A stretch of 64,000 bases of DNA from assembly GCA_902610315.1 (NCBI GenBank), contig CACLVA010000002.1, positions 62,001 to 126,000 on the forward strand, read 5' to 3'. The notes under the pieces were generated by a model. That model made no database searches. It saw only the letters and a list, made by a program, of their open reading frames with translations, and was not told where the DNA came from. Shown here piece by piece: positions 56,520 through 64,000 of the stretch. Origin of the DNA: an uncultured Pelagibacteraceae bacterium (GTDB lineage: Bacteria; Pseudomonadota; Alphaproteobacteria; Pelagibacterales; Pelagibacteraceae). Every line of letters begins with the position of its first letter. Position 1 is the first letter of the stretch. The translations under genes and the position numbers were made by a program.

Positions 56520-57260
56520 ATGAAATTAGAAGAAAAACTAAAAAATAAATTTCTATATAAAAAAAAAAGAAATTTATTTAAGATTATTTATTTTTTTTAC
56601 CAGTATATAAAATCAATGAAATTTTTAAAAAAAAGAATTTTCCATTCAAATTGGGGAATAGACGTGATGGCTGAGGATTTTTTTAAACAAAAAAAAACAG
56701 GTTTTTTTGTTGATGTTGGTTGCCATCAACCCTTTTTAAACAATAATACATACCTTCTATATAAAAGAGGATGGAGGGGCATTAATATTGATTTAGATTT
56801 TGGCTCTATTGATATGTTTAATTTTTTTAGAAAAGAAGATACAAATATTCAAGCTGCAATCTCAAATTCTTCTGAGGAAAAAAATCTTTATTTCTTTCAT
56901 AACAAATCAGCTATTAATACTCTATCAATAAAAGAAGGATCAAAAGCAGCAGAAGTAAAAAAAGTTATTACTTCGACTTTAAATGAAATAATTGCAAACA
57001 GTATTTACAAAAACATAGAAATTGATTTTTTGAGTATTGATGTTGAAGGTTATGAAATTGAGGTTTTAAAGGGTTTAGATTTTAATAAATATAAACCTAA
57101 ACTTGTAGTTTTAGAGTTTATAGATCACGAAATTAAAGAATTTTATAATCAAAAAATTAATAATATTTTAAACTCACAATTAAATAAATTCATGGAAAAT
57201 CAAAATTATAAATTAGTTAATTGGATACATGATGATCTAGTTTACGTTCCAAACAAATAA
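56520..57260 (+). CDS. FkbM-family methyltransferase
   Basis: SAM-dependent O-methyltransferase, 246 residues. SAM-binding motif FFVDVGCHQPFLNNNTYLLY, GWRGINIDLDF, and FLSIDVEGYEIEVLKGLDF are FkbM hallmarks. Placement behind a double glycosyltransferase suggests methylation of a surface polysaccharide (inference). The stop is directly followed by the transporter gene start. Confidence 0.88.
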   Translation: MKLEEKLKNKFLYKKKRNLFKIIYFFYQYIKSMKFLKKRIFHSNWGIDVMAEDFFKQKKTGFFVDVGCHQPFLNNNTYLLYKRGWRGINIDLDFGSIDMFNFFRKEDTNIQAAISNSSEEKNLYFFHNKSAINTLSIKEGSKAAEVKKVITSTLNEIIANSIYKNIEIDFLSIDVEGYEIEVLKGLDFNKYKPKLVVLEFIDHEIKEFYNQKINNILNSQLNKFMENQNYKLVNWIHDDLVYVPNK

Positions 57261-58163
57261 ATGGAAATATATATAAAATTATTTGAAGTATTATTTCCTG
57301 TTTTTTTTATTGTTGGTATTGGTTATTATTTGGGTAAAACCAACCCAAAAATAGATACCACTTTTATTACTAGTTTTGCTGCAAACATAGGCACACCTGC
57401 AATGATTATTTATGCAATAACATCAACTGGTATAACCTTTAAAATTTTTCAAGAGTATTTTTGGTATTATCTATTAGCAATATGTTTATTTTCTTTTGTA
57501 GGTTCAATAACATTATATTTATTAAATACTAAAGATATAATTAGAGAACTACCTCCCTTAATTCTCCCTAATACTGGAAATATGGGTTTGCCCATTTGTA
57601 TGTTTGCTTATGGATCAAAAGGTCTAGGTGTATCAGCCTCTATAAGTTCATTAATAATCTTGCTACATTTCACTTTAGGTGTATTTTTGGCAGATCGAAA
57701 ATTTAATCTTAATGTCATACTAAAAAATCCACCTTTTTATGCAATTATATTTTCTATAATTACACTTTTTTATGAAATAAAAATGCCTGTTTTTGTTGTT
57801 AACACAACAGAATGGTTAATGTATGTTACTATTTTTCTTATACTTATGTCTCTGGGTATTGCCCTAACACGATTAAAAGTTATTTCTTTATCCAATGCTT
57901 TAATCTCATCTTTTACAAGAATGATAATTGGTCCTGCTATTGGTTTTTTGCTAATTTTTATATTTGATCTCAAAGGATATGCTGCAGGAGTACTTCTAAT
58001 TCAATGTTCAATGCCAAGCGCAGTTTTAAATTATTTAGTTGGCTCAATATATTCACCTAAAAAAATAGTTGATAGCATAGCTAGCACCATTGTTGTTTCT
58101 ACTTTAATTTCTTTTGTAACAATACCGATAGTAGTTTATATAGCGTTAAGATTTTTTTCTTAA
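57261..58163 (+). CDS. AEC-family (auxin efflux carrier-like) transporter
   Basis: 300 residues, about ten spans. LFPVFFIVGIGYYLGKTNPK starts the family; PLILPNTGNMGLPICMFAYG holds the conserved NxGN-type motif, and LIQCSMPSAVLNYLVGSIY is the matching half-site in the second repeat. AEC proteins move organic acids in bacteria; the substrate here is unknown. It shares one base with the DMT gene. Confidence 0.9.
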   Translation: MEIYIKLFEVLFPVFFIVGIGYYLGKTNPKIDTTFITSFAANIGTPAMIIYAITSTGITFKIFQEYFWYYLLAICLFSFVGSITLYLLNTKDIIRELPPLILPNTGNMGLPICMFAYGSKGLGVSASISSLIILLHFTLGVFLADRKFNLNVILKNPPFYAIIFSIITLFYEIKMPVFVVNTTEWLMYVTIFLILMSLGIALTRLKVISLSNALISSFTRMIIGPAIGFLLIFIFDLKGYAAGVLLIQCSMPSAVLNYLVGSIYSPKKIVDSIASTIVVSTLISFVTIPIVVYIALRFFS

Positions 58164-59017
58164 TGAAAGCAATAATTTTTAACTTATTAGCCTGGGTAAT
58201 GTTACCCATCATGGATGGTTTTGCAAAATATTTAAGTGCCGACCTTCCAGTTCTTCAAATAACTTGGGCTAGATATTTTTTCACAGTATTATTTATTTAT
58301 CCTTTAATGTTTTTTTTCTTTAAAAAGTATTTAGTTTGGACTGACAAACCAAAATTACAATTAATCAGAGGTTTGATTTTATTAACTGCGAACATAAGTT
58401 TTTTTTACTCAATTTCAGTTATTTCGCTTCCTAAAGCATTAACACTTGCATTTGTGGCTCCACTAGTTGTAACCGCTTTCTCCTCCTTTTTCTTGGGTGA
58501 GTCTGTAGGCTACAGAAGATGGACAGCAGTTATTATTGGTTTTTTAGGGTCTCTAGTTGTCATTAGACCAGGTTTCCTAGAAATAAATTTAGCAAGTTTA
58601 GCAGCACTTGGAACTGGTATTATGTATGGTTTTTATTTAATAATCACTCGTAAGCTTAGTACTTCAGATAACCCATTGTTAACTTTATTATTAACAGGTG
58701 TAGTAGGGGTCATTATCGCTACAACATTTATGCCTTTTGTTTGGATTTCTCCAACTTTTAATCAATGGTCTATAATGGCTGCAATCGGATTATTTGCTTG
58801 CATAGGCCATCTATTTATTATTTTATCTTTAAAGTATGCTGATGCTTCCAAATTAGCTCCATTTAGCTATTTTGAGATCGTAACTAATATCATTATTGCT
58901 TATTATTTTTTTGGTGATTTTCCTGATAGTTGGACTTTTTTAGGCTTGTTTATTATAGTTTTAAGTGGAATATATATTTCTAGAAGAGAGAATATTGTTA
59001 AGAACATAAAAATATAG
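58163..59017 (+). CDS. EamA (DMT) family transporter
   Basis: 284 residues, ten spans in two EamA repeats: MLPIMDGFAKYLSADLPVLQ with QITWARYFFTVLFIYPLMFF, and SYF-type second repeat LSLKYADASKLAPFSYFEIV. FLGESVGYRRWTAVIIGFLG and LVVIRPG are typical of S-adenosylmethionine/riboflavin-like DMT exporters, but substrate is not assignable. Last gene of the plus-strand accessory run. Confidence 0.9.
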   Translation: MKAIIFNLLAWVMLPIMDGFAKYLSADLPVLQITWARYFFTVLFIYPLMFFFFKKYLVWTDKPKLQLIRGLILLTANISFFYSISVISLPKALTLAFVAPLVVTAFSSFFLGESVGYRRWTAVIIGFLGSLVVIRPGFLEINLASLAALGTGIMYGFYLIITRKLSTSDNPLLTLLLTGVVGVIIATTFMPFVWISPTFNQWSIMAAIGLFACIGHLFIILSLKYADASKLAPFSYFEIVTNIIIAYYFFGDFPDSWTFLGLFIIVLSGIYISRRENIVKNIKI

Positions 59018-59443
59018 GTAAATTAAGTTTACTAATTCTTAAAGTTTTACTTTAATACTAATATGTATACTATTGTTTTTATTAAATATATTTACTTATT
59101 ATAGCTTGATAAATTTGTACAATTAATTATGTAATAATACTAATAAATTAATTGTGTTATTTATTAATATTATAAAAACACTGAATATAAGACTTTTAAA
59201 TCAAAAATATCGATTGCAAACCAAAAAATAGAGTTTTCTAGAAGTGTTGATATTCTTAAATAGTGTAGAGATGCAGTATCTGAATATGCTATTTAAACGA
59301 GCATAGAAGGGTCAAATTTAAGCAAATTGTTTTATATGGTACAACTAAAGGGTGAAATATAATAATTTCTTGTAAAAATAAAAAATTGATTAATAATTGT
59401 TGATTTTATAAGCTTTTTTAACAATTATATCGAATAAAAAGGG
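59018..59443. other. 426-bp A+T-rich intergenic region
   Basis: No gene supported. It contains a weak hairpin TTAAAG-TTTTA-CTTTAA (59039-59055), an inverted repeat ACAATTAATT (59119-59128) and AATTAATTGT (59146-59155), and TATGCT...AGCATA around 59285-59305. The heptamer TTAATTG in the second repeat also forms the centre of the palindrome upstream of the tyrosine recombinase, which may be chance in such A+T-rich DNA. Confidence 0.5.
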
Positions 59444-59713
59444 TTAAATTTGAACTTTTTCAGACCTTAATAAACTTACTTTTTTTTTTACCCCACCTCT
59501 GCCAGAATAGCCACCAAGACCTCCATCTGACCTAATTACTCTATGACAGGGTATTTTTGGGGCATATGGGTTCTTAGCACAGGCATTTGCTACAGCTCGC
59601 GCTGCTTTTGGCTGATTTATGGCTATTGCAACATCTTTATATGTTTTAACTGATCCTTTGGGGATCTTTTTAAGATATGTCCAGACTTTGATTTGAAATT
59701 TAGTACCTTTCAT
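59444..59713 (-). CDS. ogt: Methylated-DNA cysteine methyltransferase, catalytic domain only
   Basis: Removes O6-alkyl groups from guanine in a suicide reaction. 89 residues: only the C-terminal Ogt/MGMT domain, starting KGTKFQIKVWTYLKKIPKGS. The active-site motif is KIPCHRVIRSDGGLGGYSGR with Cys, so it is a true methyltransferase type rather than an ATL (which has Trp there). The Arg finger is in KAARAVANACAKN. The start ATG lies only one base from a T8 tract; GGGG (59723-59726) is the only Shine-Dalgarno candidate. It lies directly after the structured RNA segment. Confidence 0.88.
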   Translation of the reverse strand: MKGTKFQIKVWTYLKKIPKGSVKTYKDVAIAINQPKAARAVANACAKNPYAPKIPCHRVIRSDGGLGGYSGRGGVKKKVSLLRSEKVQI

Positions 59714-59714
59714 G

Positions 59715-59767
59715 AAAAAAAACCCCTGTTTCTCTGCACTTTTTACGGTGCAAAGAACAGTAGTTTT
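59715..59767 (-). terminator. Long hairpin with T8 tail ending the candidate RNA
   Basis: On the minus strand AAAACTACTGTTCTTTGCAC pairs with GTGCAGAGAAACAGGGGTTTT around the loop CGTAAAAA, with one C-A mismatch, one bulged base and one A-G mismatch, then T8 at 59722-59715. This is a strong intrinsic-terminator shape. It ends one base before the ogt start codon, so it either ends an upstream RNA or attenuates ogt. Confidence 0.6.
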
Positions 59768-59905
59768 GGCACGTCGTTGTATGCGCTACCGCCATGCCTT
59801 CCGCCTTACGATTTTAGCGCTACTCCGTAAGACTTTCTGCCCCCTGGGCTTGGTCCTCTCGGCCTTTCCCCAGTCGGCCAGTTAAGGGTTGCCCCTTAAT
59901 TAATT
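59715..59905 (-). ncRNA. Candidate structured RNA upstream of ogt, class unknown
   Basis: A G+C-rich island (69 of 120 bases at 59761-59880, against an A+T-rich genome). Read on the minus strand it folds well: TTAAGGG-GCAA-CCCTTAA (GNRA loop), CTGGG/CCCAG enclosing GGCC-GAGA-GGACC (GNRA loop with a bulged A), CTTACG/CGTAAG, GGCA/TGCC, then a long terminal hairpin and T8. I checked by eye and found no match to tmRNA, RNase P, 6S, SRP or common riboswitches. It could be an independent small RNA or a regulatory leader of ogt. A 57-codon plus-strand frame over the same bases is discounted. Confidence 0.55.
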
Positions 59906-60014
59906 AAACTTAACAAATAATAATGGTTGTATGTATCACTTTTTGATTGATTTAAGGGTCCTATGTGGATTGTGTTAATAACTTTTGTTATTGACAAAGT
60001 ATTTTTAATAATAT

Positions 60015-60049
60015 ATTACTATTGATAATTAATTGTTATCAATAGTAAT
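60015..60049. repeat. 14-7-14 inverted repeat before the tyrosine recombinase
   Basis: ATTACTATTGATAA (60015-60028) and its exact complement TTATCAATAGTAAT (60036-60049) flank the 7-bp centre TTAATTG. It ends 3 bp before the recombinase ATG, covering the ribosome site. The geometry fits a tyrosine-recombinase core site (two 11-14 bp arms around 6-8 bp) or an operator for autoregulation. The remaining bases 59906-60014 are A+T-rich without other signals. Confidence 0.7.
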
Positions 60050-60052
60050 TAT

Positions 60053-61006
60053 ATGAATGAACTGACAACAGATCTAAAATCGCTTCATGAGGCAACTTTA
60101 AATAACCTCAAAAATTCTAAATCAAATAACACTTTAAGGGCTTATAAATCAGACTTTAAAGATTTTGCAGCTTTTTGTGCTAAGCATGGTTTAAACTCAT
60201 TGCCATCAGAACCTAAAATTGTTTCTTTATACCTTACTCATCTTTCTAAAAATTCAAAAATCAGCACTTTAAGAAGAAGATTAGTCTCAATTAGCATGGT
60301 GCATAAACTAAAAGGTCATTATTTAGATACAAAACATCCAATCATTATTGAAAACTTAATGGGAATAAGAAGGGTAAAAGGAAGTATTCAAAAAGGTAAA
60401 AAACCTATATTAATCAATCATTTACGATCTATAATTAATGTAATAAATGTACAAAAAATTGAGGATATTAAGAAGTTTAGAGACAAATCAATTATATTAG
60501 TTGGCTTTGGAGGTGGATTTAGACGAACTGAATTAATTTCAATCGATCATGAAGATTTGGAATTTGTACCTGAGGGTCTTAAAATTACAATTAAAAGATC
60601 AAAAACTGATCAATTCGGTGAAGGGATGATTAAAGGTCTACCCTACTTCACTAATGAAACTTATTGTCCGATTGTCAATCTTAAAAAATGGCTAGAAATT
60701 TCTAAAATTAAATCTGGACCTATTTTTAGAAGATTTTCTAAAGGTTTATCTCTAACAGAAAAAAGATTAACCGACCAATCTGTAGTTTTATTAATGAAAG
60801 AATATTTAAATTTAGCAGGTATTGAAAATAAAAATTTTGCAGGTCATAGTTTAAGATCTGGTTTTGCAACTGTTGCAGCAGAATCTGGTGCTGATGAACG
60901 TAGTATTATGGCAATGACTGGTCATAAAACAACTCAAATGGTAAGAAGATATATTAAAGAAGCCAATATATTTAAGAATAACGCTTTAAATAAACTAAAG
61001 ATTTAA
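60053..61006 (+). CDS. Tyrosine recombinase / integrase
   Basis: Site-specific recombinase, 317 residues. N-terminal SAM-like core-binding domain (about 5-100) and C-terminal catalytic domain with all active residues: Arg in GFRRTELIS, Lys in IKRSKTDQFGEG, HSLRSG (His-x-x-Arg), His in MTGHKTTQM and Tyr in VRRYIKEA. It matches a widespread alphaproteobacterial integrase group. No phage, tRNA or cassette array is joined to it. It is convergent with the methyltransferase gene (4-bp overlap). It is 25 kb from the tRNA-Lys element and shares no visible core with it. Confidence 0.92.
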   Translation: MNELTTDLKSLHEATLNNLKNSKSNNTLRAYKSDFKDFAAFCAKHGLNSLPSEPKIVSLYLTHLSKNSKISTLRRRLVSISMVHKLKGHYLDTKHPIIIENLMGIRRVKGSIQKGKKPILINHLRSIINVINVQKIEDIKKFRDKSIILVGFGGGFRRTELISIDHEDLEFVPEGLKITIKRSKTDQFGEGMIKGLPYFTNETYCPIVNLKKWLEISKIKSGPIFRRFSKGLSLTEKRLTDQSVVLLMKEYLNLAGIENKNFAGHSLRSGFATVAAESGADERSIMAMTGHKTTQMVRRYIKEANIFKNNALNKLKI

Positions 61007-61683
61007 ATCTTATTTAGTGTATCTTCATAGTCCAAAATATTCATAAATTCTTTATAATTATAGTAATAGTCTTTAAATTTTAATTTACTAAAATCATTAA
61101 TATCCAATTTTAACAGTTTTTTATTTTCTGAAATTTGTATTATAGCAACACCAAAATCTATTTGAGATGTAAATATATTAAGATTATTTTTAGTTCTTAA
61201 TTCAACAATAGCTTTCCACACATCACCATTCCATGATGCTCTATATCTTGGCACAGCTTGTTGAGCTAAAGATCTAGGCAAACAATCATGAACTAATATA
61301 AAACCATTTTTGTTTAATATTTTAAGAGAATTGTTTATATCTTTAAGGACTTGTGAATAAAGATGAAGACCATCTATAAAGATAATGTCAAAATTATTTT
61401 TGTTTTGTTCAAAGAATTCATCGCTAGTTGATCTGATAGTGCCACCTTCAATAGGATCAACTCCTATTTTATTATCAATTTTAATTTTAGAGAATGATTG
61501 GTTTTTATCGCATCCAATTTCTAAATAATCCTTGAAATTATATTTATCGATAATATACTGTATTAAATCCCATCTATATATATTTGGTGGAAATTCTAAT
61601 TTTAATTTTTTGTCAAATCTTTCAACAAATAAAAAATAATAAATTCGATTAAATAACATTTTTATAATATTTAATTTTTCCAT
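61003..61683 (-). CDS. Class I SAM-dependent methyltransferase (Methyltransf_24-like)
   Basis: 226 residues. The fold is indicated by DYLEIGCDKNQSFSKIKI (SAM loop), IGVDPIEGGTIR, FDIIFIDGLHLYSQVLKDI and KNGFILVHDCLPRS, the D-G-x-H pattern of the Methyltransf_24 group common in polysaccharide clusters. Substrate unknown. It is the last gene of the hom-linked glycosyltransferase run on the minus strand. Confidence 0.82.
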   Translation of the reverse strand: MEKLNIIKMLFNRIYYFLFVERFDKKLKLEFPPNIYRWDLIQYIIDKYNFKDYLEIGCDKNQSFSKIKIDNKIGVDPIEGGTIRSTSDEFFEQNKNNFDIIFIDGLHLYSQVLKDINNSLKILNKNGFILVHDCLPRSLAQQAVPRYRASWNGDVWKAIVELRTKNNLNIFTSQIDFGVAIIQISENKKLLKLDINDFSKLKFKDYYYNYKEFMNILDYEDTLNKI

Positions 61684-61688
61684 AAGCT

Positions 61689-62570
61689 TTAGTATAAAAA
61701 TATATAAAGTTTTGAAATGTACAAAATTATAGATAAAATACGCAATAAGTTTTTAAAAGATTTATTAAATTTAAATTTTATAATATTAATAAAAAATCTT
61801 TGAAAATAATCAAAAAAATTAACAAGTATTTTTTTATTTAACTTAAAAAAATTAGTTTTTTTTTTATAATATATATATTCAGAAATCTTATGTATTATTG
61901 ATAATTTACAGTTTTGTAAAAAAGAGTTATCTGCAGACAAACCTTGTAAATGTATCATTTTTGACTCCGGTATTTCTATAATTGACTTATTCTTTTCAAC
62001 AGTTTTGTCACATAAATCATTATCTTCAAAATACATAAATAAATCTTTGTCAAAACCACCTATTTCATCAAAAAATTCTTTTTTGATTAAAAGAGCACAA
62101 CCTACTGCAAATTGGTAACAAGTATTACCCTCAGCTTTTTGATTATTTAAAATATTTTTCTTATTTATCTTTTCTCTATTAATATAGGAAAGACTGCCAT
62201 TACTTCTTCTGTTATTACTATTATCGTATAACGCAGGAGCTAAAATTCCGATATTCTCATAACTAAAATATGACTTGTACAAAATTTCAATAGAGGCACT
62301 GTTAACCAAAATATCTGGATTTAAAATAAGAATGAATGGCGTTTTACTCTCTGATACACCTAAATTATTACCCTTTCCGTATCCTAAATTCTTTTTTGTT
62401 TTTATATATTTTATGTTTTTTACTTCCTGCACTAGTGAACGAATTTCATCAGACTTTGAATTATCTACAATAATTGTTTTAAATTTACTTATTTCTGATA
62501 AATTTTTTTGGATCAATTTATAACTGTTAAAGCAAACTATTATAAGTGTTATGTCATTATAGATATTCAT
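61689..62570 (-). CDS. Family 2 glycosyltransferase (rhamnosyltransferase-like)
   Basis: 293 residues, GT-A fold. DITLIIVCFNSYKLIQKNL at the start, KNLGYGKGNNLGVSES, the DXD-type motif in LILNPDILVN, and FDKDLFMYFEDNDLCDKT match the rhamnosyltransferase-like GT2 group. SAM or membrane domains are absent apart from a hydrophobic C-terminus (ILSIILYISKLYIFLY). It overlaps the upstream glycosyltransferase by 4 bp. Confidence 0.88.
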   Translation of the reverse strand: MNIYNDITLIIVCFNSYKLIQKNLSEISKFKTIIVDNSKSDEIRSLVQEVKNIKYIKTKKNLGYGKGNNLGVSESKTPFILILNPDILVNSASIEILYKSYFSYENIGILAPALYDNSNNRRSNGSLSYINREKINKKNILNNQKAEGNTCYQFAVGCALLIKKEFFDEIGGFDKDLFMYFEDNDLCDKTVEKNKSIIEIPESKMIHLQGLSADNSFLQNCKLSIIHKISEYIYYKKKTNFFKLNKKILVNFFDYFQRFFINIIKFKFNKSFKNLLRILSIILYISKLYIFLY

Positions 62571-63574
62571 TTGTTATTAAACAACTTTATCCACTTTTTT
62601 TTTATCTTATTAAAATGATATTTTTTTGAACTCTTAATTGAATTATTTATGTATTTATTTTTATTAGCCATGTTTTTGTTTATTAATTCTAAGATTTTAA
62701 ATGATAAAGATTTATAATCTTTCACGATAAAACCATTATAATTATTCTTAATTATATCTTTCAATACAGTTTCGCCAAAAGTTATAACAGGTAAACCACA
62801 TGCATTAGCTTCTATGGCGTTAAGACAAAAAGTTTCATCATATCCAAGACATATCATGCCTAAAGATGTTTTGTATGCTCTTTTTAATTTATCTTTTTTA
62901 ACCCTTCCTAAAAAAATTATATTATATTTTTTGTAATAATTTTTTAATTTTTTAAATTTGCTTTTATCAATGCCAAAAATAAATAATTTAGTTTTTTTAT
63001 TTTTGGGATAAATATAATTTACCCATGCATCTAAGGTCTCTTTTAAGCCCTTTTCTCTCTGTACAGACCATATAAAATTATTTTTTCTTTTATAATTATA
63101 TTTTTCATTAATAAATTTATTTGACAAGAAGTTAGGTATAATAATCTTTTTATTAAAAAAATATAAATTTGATGTCTTTCTTTCAAGATATTTACTTACA
63201 AAAACTGCGGTTATCTTATTTTTTATAATTGATAATAATTTTTTTTTTCTTAAAGCTTTTTCTATAGCTAAAGTATTATGCATCCATAATATTTTTTTTG
63301 AATCTTTAAATAAATTAAAAATATTAGGATCATTTGAACTTACTACATAGTTAAATTTAAAATTATGTTTCTCTTTCTTTAATTTAGATATTGGAAGATT
63401 TGTTAAATTTTTTCTTTTAATGACTTTTTTACATACGGTCGAAAGATAAATATTATGATCTTTTGATGAAAGATTATTGCATAGTTCCAAGTTGAGTGTT
63501 TCTATACCACCTAACTTGCTATTATTTATTGAATTTAAATCAAATTTTGTTGGACAGTGGAATAATATATTCAT
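62567..63574 (-). CDS. Family 4 glycosyltransferase
   Basis: About 335 residues, GT-B fold. FNLFKDSKKILWMHNTLAIE region, then NNFIWSVQREKGLKETLDAW and the GT4 donor-site motif around DETFCLNAIEANACGLPVIT (EX7E type). GGIETLNLELCN near the N-terminus is typical of GT4 proteins. The ATG at 63574 overlaps the hom stop by one base (TGATG), so it is translationally coupled to hom; the frame opens one codon earlier with TTG. Confidence 0.86.
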   Translation of the reverse strand: MNILFHCPTKFDLNSINNSKLGGIETLNLELCNNLSSKDHNIYLSTVCKKVIKRKNLTNLPISKLKKEKHNFKFNYVVSSNDPNIFNLFKDSKKILWMHNTLAIEKALRKKKLLSIIKNKITAVFVSKYLERKTSNLYFFNKKIIIPNFLSNKFINEKYNYKRKNNFIWSVQREKGLKETLDAWVNYIYPKNKKTKLFIFGIDKSKFKKLKNYYKKYNIIFLGRVKKDKLKRAYKTSLGMICLGYDETFCLNAIEANACGLPVITFGETVLKDIIKNNYNGFIVKDYKSLSFKILELINKNMANKNKYINNSIKSSKKYHFNKIKKKWIKLFNNK

Positions 63575-64000
63575 CAATTAAAAAGTCTTAATAACACAGG
63601 CCTCTTAAGAATCTTTTTGTTTTTTTTTAATGATTTTAGACAATTATCTGAATTAAGTTGTTTAGTTTTATGAGTAATAATCACTATAGATGCAGTTTTA
63701 AGTTTATTGTCAGGTATTTGTATCATTCTTTGAATGGATATGTGATTTTTTGCTAAACTTTTTGTTATTTCAGAAAGTACACCAGGTTTGTCTTTAACCT
63801 CAAATCTTAGGTAAAGAGAATTTTCGTAGTTATTTATATTAAATGGAGATATAAATTTTCTTTTATCACTAGAAGCTCCTAATGGATTTTTAATATTTCC
63901 TCTTAAGATAGAAAGAAGATCTGACATTAAAGCAGATGATGTGGGTCCGGGTCCAGCACCCTCCCCTTGTAATATGCTTTCACCTACAGGTTTACCTTCT
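63574..64000 (-). CDS. hom: Homoserine dehydrogenase, C-terminal part (partial)
   Basis: Reduces aspartate semialdehyde to homoserine for Met/Thr synthesis. The gene continues beyond the window edge; the visible 142 residues include GEGAGPGPTSSALMSDLL, a hallmark of the end of the catalytic domain, and an ACT domain (LYLRFEVKDKPGVLSEITKS, ISIQRMIQIP) for feedback control. The expected hom-glpX-recJ order is broken here: hom faces the other way and is followed by glycosyltransferases. Confidence 0.93.
   Translation of the reverse strand, partial: EGKPVGESILQGEGAGPGPTSSALMSDLLSILRGNIKNPLGASSDKRKFISPFNINNYENSLYLRFEVKDKPGVLSEITKSLAKNHISIQRMIQIPDNKLKTASIVIITHKTKQLNSDNCLKSLKKNKKILKRPVLLRLFN

Noticed and set aside
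59712-59885. 57-codon plus-strand frame across the G+C-rich segment (Arg-rich, with CGC/CGT codons)
   Set aside because: Codon use is unlike every neighbour (AGA is the normal Arg codon here), the ATG overlaps the ogt start on the other strand, and the bases are better explained by stable RNA stems with GNRA loops.
60053-61006. The orphan recombinase as the mover of the tRNA-Lys element
   Set aside because: It is 25 kb away and its adjacent palindrome has a different centre (TTAATTG, not CTTTTAA) and different arms, so there is no sequence link.

Overview
The window reads as a streamlined marine alphaproteobacterial chromosome, most likely SAR11 (Pelagibacterales, 'Candidatus Pelagibacter'-like). 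This is an inference from very high A+T, Lys/Asn/Ile-rich proteins, AGA-dominated arginine codons, stop/start overlaps of 1-20 bp at most gene joints, almost no intergenic DNA, and alphaproteobacterial gene orders (dgt-argS-x-nagZ-scpA-scpB-tatABC-serS; yajC-secD-secF; ssb-gyrA-coaD-ppi-tgt; mltB-rlpA-dac-tmk-holB-metG-tatD-MBL; glpX-recJ).

Layout. 1-6.6 kb: phosphate and polyphosphate block (pstA end, pstB, phoU, phoB, a SixA-like phosphatase on the other strand, ppk, ppx). 6.7-12 kb: a minus-strand run (coiled-coil mini-protein, Nudix, aquaporin, ArsC, small membrane protein, zur, znuB, znuC) diverging from znuA; the shared znuC/znuA promoter region carries two Zur-box-like sites. 12-32.6 kb: housekeeping (xthA, Fe-S carrier, dgt, argS, nagZ, scpAB, tatABC, serS, yajC, secDF, a Urate_ox_N-type membrane protein, uvrA, ssb, gyrA, coaD, cyclophilin, tgt). 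The tgt product lacks all four residues expected to bind zinc.

32.7-35.3 kb: the main accessory feature. A 2,560-bp element without an integrase has split a tRNA-Lys(UUU) gene exactly at its 7-nt anticodon loop (CTTTTAA). The 5' half lies at one end and the 3' half at the other, and a complete, sequence-identical tRNA-Lys is carried inside. Its cargo is two exported or membrane proteins (a 13-copy MORN-repeat protein and a single-span Cys-containing protein). Near both ends and beside the internal tRNA are clusters of GTGTGCAC-type repeats that could be recombinase arm sites.

35.3-54 kb: more core genes (M48 peptidase, DUF502, recG, sdhE, tRNA-Ser, rarD-like, murein enzymes, tmk, holB, metG, tatD, MBL, gpx, nhaA, tRNA-Pro, an NDUFS4-like subunit, SbmA/BacA-like transporter, glpX, recJ). 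recJ contains one in-frame TAA. 54-64 kb: tRNA-Glu followed by an accessory-looking region (GIY-YIG protein, double glycosyltransferase, FkbM methyltransferase, two transporters, Ogt, tyrosine recombinase, a methyltransferase and two glycosyltransferases overlapping the 3' end of hom).

Between ogt and the recombinase lies a segment with 57.5% G+C over a counted 120 nt. On the minus strand it folds into hairpins with GCAA and GAGA tetraloops and ends in a long hairpin plus T8, so it is a candidate structured RNA that I do not recognise. The recombinase start codon is preceded by a 14-7-14 bp inverted repeat that resembles a tyrosine-recombinase core site.
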